Assembly (NCBI GenBank): GCA_003999685.1
Contig: CP021224.1
Span: 2,542,001 to 2,606,000, forward strand
From: Taiwanofungus camphoratus
Taxonomy: Eukaryota > Basidiomycota > Agaricomycetes > Polyporales > Taiwanofungaceae
Direction of reading: 5' to 3'
Length of the DNA stretch: 64,000 nucleotides
Both the position numbers and the translations under genes were made by a program. The notes under the pieces were generated by a model. It worked only from the letters and a program-made list of their open reading frames with translations, did not search any database and had not been told where the DNA came from. Positions 55,537 through 64,000 of this stretch are shown here, one piece after another; positions within the stretch are counted from its first letter, which is position 1, and each line of letters begins with the position of its first letter.

Positions 55537-58200
55537 CTGTGTACAATGAGTTGTTGATGCAGGCTTTCACAATGGAAGCTTGGAGACCTGTGTTGATTGC
55601 TGCTGCCCAGACTTTATCCAGTAGGATGGTTACATCCTGATTGTCTGACAAGCCATTGTCGTGGAGCACATCGCTTTGCATCATTTGTGTGCTGGGTACA
55701 TGAACCAACTGATAATTGAATTTGGACAGGTGAAGAGCCCATCGTGCCTGTCTTCAATTGAGGTTCCTTGCCATTTTCCAGTATGTCAGGTTCTTGTGGT
55801 CGCTATAGATCATGACTGGATATGGGCTACCGATAAGAAGGTGACTCCACTTGTTGAGTCTATGCATGATGCCCATGAGTTCCCTGTCATAGACATCGTA
55901 GTTCTGTTCTGCGGGTGTCATGCTCTGGAAAATATAGCCACATGGGTGTCAGTCGCTGTTGTCATCCTTTTGCCTGAGGACGGCTCCTGTGGGGAACTTC
56001 AATGCATCCATTTCCAGTGCAAATGGCTTCTCTGGGTCGGGCATCTGCAGAACTGGTTGTTCCAGAAACACTTTTTTTAAAGCCTCAAACACTTCCTGCT
56101 GTTCTGCATCCCAATGCCACTTGACATCTTTCTGCGTAAGCAAGACCAGAGGTTGTGCCAAATGCGAGAACCCATGGATGAACTGGTGGTAGAAATTCCT
56201 GAACCCAATGAATGATCTGACTTCCCGGAGGTTCTTAGGAACCAGCCAGTCTTTGATGTCAGCTACCTTGACAAGGTCCATGGTGAGCTGTCCAGGTCAG
56301 ATAATCATGCCCAGAAATTTGACTTCCTGTACATCAAACTTGCACTTCTCTGGCTTGAGATAGAGGTTGTTATCCCAGAGTCATTTGATAACCCACCGTG
56401 TTCATTTCTTGTGCTCCTCAGGATCTGTCAAGTAGATCAAGATGTCATCCATGTAGATGCTGAGCCATCCCTCCTTGAGCATGTCTGTGAAAACTGTGTT
56501 CATCATCCGTTGGAACATCACCAGAGAGTTACACATCCCAAAGAACATTACCAGGGGCTTGTAAAATGAGGGTGGTCCTTCCCTGGCTGCTGGAACTCCA
56601 AATGCTGCTTTTCATTTGTCACCCTCCTTGATGCGGAGGTTGTTTTATCCTTGACAAAGGTCCATCTTTGTGAAGATTGTGGCATTATTGAGGCATTTCA
56701 AAAGCTCCGTGACAAGGGAAAGGGGGTACCTATCCTTGATCGTGCCCTTGTTGAGTTCTCTGTAGTTCTGGCAAGGTCGGTATCTGCCATCCTTCTTATC
56801 CACGAAGAAGAACGGACTGGCAAGTGGAGATTTGGATGGTCGGATGTACACTTTCTCTAAGTTCTCTTTGAGGAACTTGTCCAGCTCAGCTCACTGGTCA
56901 TGGTTGAGAGAGTACATCGTCTGCTTGAAGTCCTTGAAATCTGGCTTGAGATTTATCTCGTAGTCAAACTCCGAATACTGGGGAAGTCACACGGCCTTAG
57001 CTTTGTTGAACATCGGAAGAAGATCGTGGAGGTACTCGAGGACAAGTTCCATGACTGGTTTCTCCTCCTTCTTGACATGTTCCTTAATTGCAAGTTCTGT
57101 TGACGTGGTGAGTCAGCCGATGTCATGTTTGACCTGCCAGATGAGACCATTGTCCAGGTGACAATAAGCTCCATCAAGAGGGTACTCTGTTTTCTTGAGA
57201 GGTGCATCTCTATACGCTAGATGCAAATCTCGTCTGTATGTCATGATCTGATTGTCTCTCTCGATGAATGCTATGACCAGTTCATCATCTCCAATTGTCT
57301 CTATTGCCTGCTCCAGGTTGATATCATTGACTGATTGTTCTTCCAGGGTTGAGACTGGGGAGTCTCAGTGTGCAGTCTGCCTAGGCATGTCTGTCATCGG
57401 TAGGACAGGAGACATGGTGTCAATCACCTCAAAGTCTCCTTCATCTTCTACCTCTTCAACTGTGGGTTGCTTCTGTTGCCTTAGGCATTTGTCTTGCTCA
57501 GCAAGGAATGCTGCTACTCATGGATGCAGTGGTGTGGACCAGTCTACCTCACGGTCCAGCACAGGATCCAGTGTGTCTTCTCTTTCCTGTGCAGTGAGTT
57601 TTTTCAGCTCCAGTCATGCTATCCATTGTGCAATGATCCCCTTCTTTCATTTCTGACATTTTTCTAAGGTCATGCGGTGTTTCAATTCTACATGACCCCC
57701 CTTCCAGTCAATACTGGGATTCTCAAGTTTGAGCCATGTATGTCCAAAGATGATGTCTTTGTTTCCTATGCTGACAACATATGCTTTGACAAATCGGGGC
57801 TCGTTCCTGATTTTGTACGAGAGCAAGGCTCACCTGATAATGAGCACTTGCTTGTTGGCAGTGCCATCCACATTGAACACTGATATGGGGCGTGGCAGCA
57901 CCTCCATCTGTAACTTGTGTTCCTTAATAAATCATGGATGCATGAATATTCCTGATGTGCCGCTATCAATGAAGGTGCGTGCTTCGACGTCTTTTCATCC
58001 CACAGTAATTGGAATGTAAAGGGCTCTGTCATTCTGAACTACAAGTACAACACGGGACAATGAAATGGATATGGACAGTGGTTGCATCGGCTCACCCTGC
58101 CCCTTTAAAAATCCTCCATTCCCAACTCCTCGAACATCACCCTTTTCTCATCCAATGAGAGTGTCTTGATATAAGAGCAGAAATCCATAGGAGGTCATGC
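55537..58200 (-). pseudogene. Protease, RT and RNase H region of element A
   Basis: Protease motif FIDSGTSGIFMHP is read near 57980. RT is seen as [15 protein letters not shown] (about 56770), FTKMDL, MFFGMCNS and IYMDDILIY (about 56450). After FLGMII a TGA precedes PGQLTMD. RNase H is indicated by PFALEMDALKFPTGAVL (about 56020) and YSDHKNLTYW (about 55800). All stops I could place are TGA at Arg or Trp positions of the family. No part is long enough to be functional. Confidence 0.85.
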
Positions 58201-58229
58201 CTCAGGTTCCTTTGAAATGCTTCGTTGGT

Positions 58230-59407
58230 CTAGCTTGGCTGTCTTCTCTTGGCATCCTCACACTGAGTGTTCTTTCTTGTGACAGTAGAAACACAAACAA
58301 TTGTCCATGTGGTACTTCCTTTCCTTCTTGCTAAAGCTGCACCCATTCTCCCATTGTTTGGTGAATGGTGTCGAAGTGCATCCACTTCCATGGGTTCGCT
58401 GTAGTCAATGTCAGTGGAGGCAGTGAGAGTTTGGTCGATCCCTCTGTAGACAGCATTGAGATGAAGAATGTCGGTGTACCATTTCTCCATGAAATTGGGT
58501 CGTTCCATGTTGATGTGGCCTGTGAGTGTCATATAGATCTGGCAGTCCAGACCTTTGATGAAGATCGCCCTCAGCATGGGGTAATTGTTTTCAGTGCATT
58601 GGCCATTGAGGCCCACAAAGGCATCCTTTAGCTTGACCTTCTCTGCCAGGAGTCGGAACCTCTCCACATACATCTTTATACTGACCCTGGTCTTCTTGTT
58701 GAGTTGTTTGGCTGGCAACTCCATTAGCACTTGGTGAGCTCTCTGTACTCCTTCGTGCTCAGGGAATGCAAGTCGCAAGCTTGCTTTGAATACGTCCCAG
58801 CTAGCATAGGAAGCATGCCCTCTCATGGCCCGTTCATAAAATGTATCGTGCCAGATACATACGTTCTGCCCTCCTTTCATGAGAGCGATCGTATAAGCAA
58901 TCTTTGCATCATTGCTCAATCCCTGATTGTTGGTGGCAGTCAAGTAATGCTCCACCCACTGGAGAAAACACTCCAGATCCTCTCCTTGCCCAGTGAATGG
59001 ATCTGGTGCAGGAATGTCAAGCTTAAGGGGTCGACTCCCCTGTTGCTGTTGTGCTGAAAGGTGCGCTATGAGCACCTTGCCCTGGTCATTGTTGCAATAG
59101 TAGCCATTGTGGTAGATGTGGTAGGTGTTACAGGTGTAGAAGAAAGTGATGGGAAAGTGGAGGTGGTCAGGGTGGCTATCAATGGTGTCAAAGGTATCAA
59201 TGCAAGAAAGAAACCAGCTGGGTTTGTTTCATCTGATGGAGAGTTATGTCTGAAATAGGAGGCTAGTTTCTCATGTGCTCGTTGAATTGAAATTGTCCTT
59301 GCCCACAAGAGTGGGAAATGTGGGTAGATTGAGTTGAGGTTCTGATCAATGAAAGTCCACTGTTGACGATCGTACAGAAGCGGCACATTATCTGCTGGTG
59401 TCGGCAA
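58230..59407 (-). pseudogene. gag of element A
   Basis: An N-terminal segment (MPTPADNVPLLYDRQQWTF from 59407) passes by one frameshift into a capsid-like segment (from about 59075: KLDIPAPDPFTGQGEDLECF, then GQNVCIWHDTFYERAM). It ends in a CCHC knuckle C-FY-C-HKKE-H-SV-stop-G-C near 58275, where a TGA replaces a residue inside the knuckle. Confidence 0.8.
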
Positions 59408-59508
59408 GCCCCAAGTGGTGGGGTTGACTGTCTCAATGGTAGATGTGGTGTCTAATGGTTAGCCCTACTAGATAAGACTAGGGGCGACTTAGCGTAAGTT
59501 TGATCTTT

Positions 59509-60062
59509 TGATACAAGCTGGTATCAACCACTGCAAAGCCTCAAACGTGAGGGCCTGACTATGATAGTGGTAGCGAGGACTTAAGAACAATCTGTTGTCT
59601 GTATAGCGTGAAGTCGATGTAGACATCAAGCAAGTACTCAGGTACAAAGTGAGAGGTCACAAGATACAAGTATAGGATTGCTAGTGAACTGGCTATCTGA
59701 TAACCAGATCGAACTTAAGGTCTGACCTACAAAGTACAGGGCCTTATATACATATTCTACTCTGCGCACAGACCATGGCATGTGATCTAAGAAGCAGCAT
59801 GAGTAAGCATAAGTAAGGCAATATGAGTCATCAGGCCATATTAGCAATACGTATACATAAGATGAAATGTGTGAGCAGGGCCCAATATGAGTCAGTGTCC
59901 ATAAGTAAGCAGGGCCCAGGATGGGCTCATACAGTAAGCAGCCATGAGTCAATGGGCTGCATGAAGAAGCTAGACCTACCCAAGGCCCATCCAATAAGCT
60001 AAAGGTCATGGGACTGATCTGAGGTCTGACCAGTAAGATACAAGAAAAAAGAAGTTGTATCA
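59509..60062 (-). repeat. 5' LTR of element A (complete, 554 bp)
   Basis: Bounded by perfect inverted ends TGATACA and TGTATCA, and placed directly upstream of gag. A diverged 3' portion of the same LTR, in opposite orientation, opens the window at 1-200. Confidence 0.82.
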
Positions 60063-60359
60063 GAGACAGCATAAGGCAAGAGAAGTCAGCAGCCCAAGTG
60101 AGTAACCACTAATGGCATAAGTAGGGACAGTTGATCTGTCAGACAGGCAGGATGTGAGTAATCAAGAAGTGGAGCTGCATATTCATAAAGTAAGGTGAGA
60201 AAAGAAAAATGAAAACATGTCCGTAGCTGTTAGAAATTGAACACTTGCACCATGCAATTCTCACATAACATTATCTAGATAGTTATTTACAACCACATAT
60301 CATGTTTTTCACACTGGTCCTGTTTCACATCTGTCATCTACTTCACATTGCCCTCTGAC
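60063..60359. other. No gene; spacer between element A and the C/D repeat arm
   Basis: AT-rich, CpG-poor sequence with no recognisable feature. Confidence 0.45.
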
Positions 60360-60547
60360 CTGCATGTATCTGTTGAGGCTGGCAGTAATGATCCTGACTC
60401 TCCCAAAATGGGATCTTAGTCCATTTACACAGTGCCAGATCAAGATGGTGGGCAAAGCGTGTATGATATTGGATAGTCTCAGCACACAAAATATTCTGGA
60501 ATAACAAATTGGGTGTCTTCCCTTCTGAATTACGAACTAATCACAGT

Positions 60548-60624
60548 CACGTGCTACTGTGACACCCGCGAATCGTTACTTCATGGCCACAAAAAGCCTT
60601 GGCCACTCTTCACCGTTTTTAAAG
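60548..60624 (+). promoter_or_regulatory. Conserved upstream module of FunK1 copy D
   Basis: CACGTG (60548-60553), GGCCAC at 60585-60590 and 60601-60606, and TTTTTAAAG (60616-60624) lie about 130 bp before the ATG at 60753. Confidence 0.5.
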
Positions 60625-60752
60625 CGAGAAATGGACTATGATGCTCTCAGGATCGACCAAGACTTTCCATGTCTTGTCCATACTTGTACCGTTATAGGAG
60701 GCACTTCAACCACTATCCCCCCTCGATTGTATCTAACCGAAGCAATGCCATC

Positions 60753-63463
60753 ATGAGTGGCGCCTCCAGTACTGGTATTGACTGTCGCTCGGAGACGAGC
60801 GACGATGTACCAGAACGTGAATGGAAATCTCTACCTACGCATATTGATGACACAGACGAGAATATGGACGACAAAGACGAGCTCAGACCGCGACCGAGAA
60901 GGCGCTGCCGGTCGATAGGTAAGACAAACAATTCCAACTGCATTTCTCGGGTATGTTCCTTGTGCTGATGACGCACCTCTGTAGGGCCACAAATGATGCA
61001 GATGAAATCGCACACTACTTATTACGCCGGAGATGGCGTTATGGACGCAAGCACCAGGCGGCATGCGCGCGAGCACGTTGGAAACAAGATCTATCGTGGG
61101 CTGCCCGTCCACGAGTTCGTTCGTGCGGTCTGGGATTTTGGCCCAGAGGACATTCCGGATTTTGAACAGTATACGCTGCCCATCGGACATTTAAACATGT
61201 ATCTGCAGCGTCACGTTGGAATTGAGAAGAACAGTTCTCTGCCGTTGGCGAAGATCTTGGAGCACCTATTGGCCCAAATCAACTCTGGTGAACGTCCGCA
61301 GGCACAACAGAGGCATATCACTCGTGTGGGTCAACGGCTTCAGCCTATGTTCCCGTTTCGTCTCCAGGAACGTAATGCGAAAGGATATTATACGGAGACG
61401 GCGAAGGCGGATTTAGCATGGGGCACTGCGAAAGACAACGGACGGCGACATTGGCAATGGTACCTCTCTTATGTCGAGGTCCGGCAGAACAAGGGGGAGC
61501 CTATTGCGAGCGAGACAGACCTTCCTATTTCGAAGACAGCCATCAGAGAGGTGTGTACGTACGGAAATTGAGAGCAGTTCTCCTTATACATGATTGTACA
61601 GTTGGTTTCCGTGGCATCTGTGTCTGGTGGTACTACGTCTGATGCTGCATCTGCAATGCTTGTGAACACTCCGATATGTTCTGGCAGAAAACGCAAAGAA
61701 CCGGAAACTGGACGTGAAGCTGTTGATTCCCCGAGAAAGCGAGCTCGCACTACTGGTCCTACCGATTGTTCTGTTTTGAGGAACAATGAGATACAAGCAG
61801 CAAATTATATGATTGAACTGCTGTCTCACGGTGTACGCTCCTACGCGACGGGATGTACAATTAAGAACACAACTATGACGCTGTGGTACGGAGATCGGAT
61901 GGGGATCGTTCAGTCGCAAGCCTTTGACTTCATACAACAGCCGCATCTGCTCCTCCTCTACCTCGCCGCCATGGACTCCGCAGATCATGCACGCATGGGC
62001 CTCTGCCCCTTCCTCAAGTTTCCGACAAGCGCATACGACACCTACGCTAATGTGAAGCTTGAGATTGACGACGACGTTGCCACGGACGTTGACGTCAAAC
62101 CGTTAGAAAAGTTGGTCTTCGAGATTGATAACAATCGAAGTGTCTACGCGAGTTACGAAGCATTCGGGCGAGGAACGACGATCGTGCCGATCCAGGCGAC
62201 TGGGGTAGCCAAGGTTATGTTTGGCGAAGACGATCTGGTGGCGAAGATGGCATGGCCTTCGAAGGAGCGAGAAGCAGAAGACAATTTTATCAAGAAAATC
62301 AGGCGGAATCTCAAGGTCCATGCACCGCGGTGGCTCGATCATGTAGTCGATCTAAAATGCTCGGTCACACGGAACATGAAGGAAATGAATTTGCCAAGAG
62401 TCTACATGACAAAAGTTCTGGACTACCGGGAGCAATTGTTTCGTATGACGGTGATGAAGAAATACGAAGCCCTTGAACAAGTGAACAGTGTTGATGAATT
62501 CAAGAAGGTCTTTGTCGACGTTGTGAACGGTATGTTTTCTTTCGCTGTATCATATTGCATCATCGCCGATTCCTATTTAAATTAGCGCACCACTGGGTAT
62601 GGGAGACAGCGGAAGCCCTGCATCGCGACATCAGTGCGAACAATATCATGTTCTACAGGAAGAATGGTGATATTATGGGCGTCCTGTGTGACTGGGATCT
62701 TGCAATGACCAAACTTCCAGAAAAGGATTACGCAGAAGACGATAGGCAGTCCAATATCTTCAACAAGCCCGATGAGAATGACATCTTCGGATATCCTGCA
62801 GTTGTCGATAACAGCGAAGTTGAAGGCCAATCGGGGCAGCAGGTCAAAGTGCCAGCTCAGGATGCGCCCGACATTGTCGAAGAGGAGGATGAAGATGGAC
62901 CAGCACCCAGCGACAATGAAGTCCGTGCAACACAGGAGCAATCCCGTAAACGACCTCGGTACCGTACTGGCACAGGTCCTTTCATGGCGCTGGATCTACT
63001 GGCGAAGGGGGATGTACCTCTGCATCGCTATCGTCATGACCTTGAATCATTTTTCTTTGTTCTAGCGTGGTTCTGCGCCGTCTTCGATCCAGACAACCAC
63101 AAGTCCAGGCATCTCTCCGACTGGGAATCCCCCAACTTGTATGCAATCGGCCGGAACAAGAGGGCATTTCTTAGCGCAGAGGAGGATTGGCGGATAGTGT
63201 TCGCTTCTATGCATCCCGACTACGCACCGCTTGCTCGCACATGGGTCCGGTCGCTACGCGTGAAGTTCTTTGACCTTAACGCCCTGTCGCGTCAGATTGA
63301 AGACCTCGCAGAAGATCTGGATACGGCAGTAAAAGAAGGTAACCAGAAGGAGGCGACCTCGCTGGATGCTCAGATAGCTCGAATGAAGGCACAGAAGGAC
63401 GAGATGATGACATATGAAATCTTCATGCAGCGGCTTCGAATTCCGACATCAAGTCCCCGATGA
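60753..63463 (+). CDS. FunK1-type fungal protein kinase, copy D
   Basis: Exons 60753-60918, 60985-61550, 61602-62529 and 62586-63463 encode 845 residues, two more than copy C. The first three exons are close to C. The bipartite basic cluster, glycine loop GRGTTIV (about residue 433), VAK (about 458), HRDIS..N (about 566), CDWD (about 589) and GTGPFMALDLL (about 679) are all present. The activation-segment insert has one acidic unit (NxP-like APDIVEEEDEDGPAPSDNEV). The C-lobe contains RTWVRSLRVKFFDL, close to A'. The C-terminal tail and the 3' flank (TGACGCTTGGTTAAA) match copy A instead. It is intact by inspection and probably active, with unknown target. Confidence 0.9.
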
Positions 63464-63905
63464 CGCTTGGTTAAATATGTCTCTTCGTCAATCGTGATGA
63501 TCTTGTCTTGCGGACACAGTATATAGACTCTGTTGTTCACTCCTGCATTCAACCACCTCCGGCATCTGTCGATATCAGTACTTTTTCGTTCCACAGCCGT
63601 TCGCGCAAGCCCGTTCAACACCTGCATGATTAGCACCGAGGCGTGTCTGTGTCTGCCAGTGTGTCTGCTTTTACGCGAGACACGACACTGTGTCCTAGGG
63701 CATATGCCCGACGCGTAGCAAATCTTATATATTGATGTTTTGATATCTATTTTGTCCCCGTTGATAGTGTTAGTAGTCTTGTATGTCGCGAGGAAATCCA
63801 TGATTGTTTCCTTCGTTCGAGAGCTCATACATCCGACTCCTACTTCATCATTAGATCAGCATTATGATGTTCAGTGCATTGAGGAACCTCAAATTCACCC
63901 TAGGC
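63464..63905. other. No gene supported
   Basis: 3' flank of copy D and intergenic DNA. Short frames only. Confidence 0.45.
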
Positions 63906-64000
63906 TCACTTGATGCCCATGCGTGGGAGGCTGGCGTTCTCATACACCAGCCTGCACTCGAGCGTAGAGCGCTTCCTGCATGCGCGGAATGGCGTTGTCG
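63906..64000 (-). CDS. Possible C-terminal exon running off the window edge
   Basis: On the minus strand an open frame enters from the window edge and ends at TGA 63906-63908, reading LECRLVYENASLPRMGIK at its end. The GC content rises sharply compared with 63.5-63.9 kb, as expected for an exon. Too short to identify; another frame here is also open for 19 residues. Confidence 0.3.
   Translation of the reverse strand, partial: TTPFRACRKRSTLECRLVYENASLPRMGIK

Larger units (their letters stand above)
51927..60062 (-). mobile_element. Ty3/gypsy retrotransposon (element A), old, 3'-truncated, with nested LTRs
   Basis: Reading on the minus strand: LTR (60062-59509), gag (to about 58230), protease (about 57980), RT (about 57000-56450), RNase H (about 56280-55540), integrase (54497-53923 and 52180-51927). 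Later LTRs interrupt it at 54502-55536 and 52181-53922; in both cases removing the LTR and one 4-bp repeat leaves the reading frame continuous. The end after integrase, including any chromodomain and the 3' LTR, is lost at 51927. Many TGA codons and small frameshifts make it inactive. Confidence 0.9.
60360..63463. repeat. Right arm of C/D inverted repeat
   Basis: Reverse complement of 15127-18225; includes FunK1 copy D and about 390 bp of upstream DNA. Confidence 0.88.

Noticed and set aside
1-64000. CRISPR arrays, bacterial operons, replication origins, rRNA genes
   Set aside because: No regularly spaced direct repeats, no ribosome-binding-site-led gene clusters and no rRNA-like sequence seen; the window is eukaryotic.

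Overview
The window looks like a chromosomal segment of a basidiomycete fungus, most likely an Agaricomycete. The evidence is genes cut by many introns of about 50-65 bp with GT/AG ends, several members of the fungal-specific FunK1 kinase family (known to be expanded in Agaricomycetes), a velvet-domain gene, chromodomain Ty3/gypsy elements and a LINE carrying RNase H. No species can be named from sequence alone. Host-like genes are few, and much of the window is kinase copies and retrotransposon layers.

Layout. 1-200: 3' piece of a long terminal repeat (family A). 967-2710: a velvet regulator gene that appears broken. 4.3-10.6 kb: FunK1 kinase A (minus), a FunK1 fragment, and FunK1 pseudogene B (plus). 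12.5-13.8 kb: an unrecognised secreted/single-pass membrane protein. 15.1-17.8 kb: FunK1 kinase C (minus). 19.2-24.6 kb: a LINE with a 14-bp target duplication and a poly(A) tail, inserted at the edge of a tRNA-like sequence. 25.7-27.2 kb: a five-exon 3-ketoacyl-CoA thiolase (minus). 30.7-35.5 kb: an inverted copy of the 4.3-8.86 kb block, with gutted FunK1 E, the fragment, and intact FunK1 A'. 37.2-38.7 kb: two nested solo LTRs (family B). 39.6-47.3 kb: a two-LTR chromodomain gypsy element (element C) with an extra ORF after pol. 47.4-50.0 kb: two convergent genes of unknown function, the second cut by an LTR. 50.05-51.9 kb: a tandem LTR pair (family B). 51.9-60.06 kb: an old minus-strand gypsy element (element A) carrying two later LTR insertions. 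60.75-63.46 kb: intact FunK1 D, an inverted copy of C.

How it fits together. Four of the kinase copies (A, A', C, D) have intact four-exon models of 919, 919, 843 and 845 residues, with kinase motifs and a shared promoter arrangement. The others are deletion or frameshift derivatives. The A/A' and C/D pairs form two interlocked inverted repeats, so recombination between arms could invert large segments. Sequence similarity along A is mosaic, which suggests conversion among copies. The retrotransposons and the velvet gene are interrupted mainly by TGA codons, as expected from C-to-T decay at CpG, whereas the four kinases and the thiolase are open. All functional statements rest on motifs read by eye; no database search was run.
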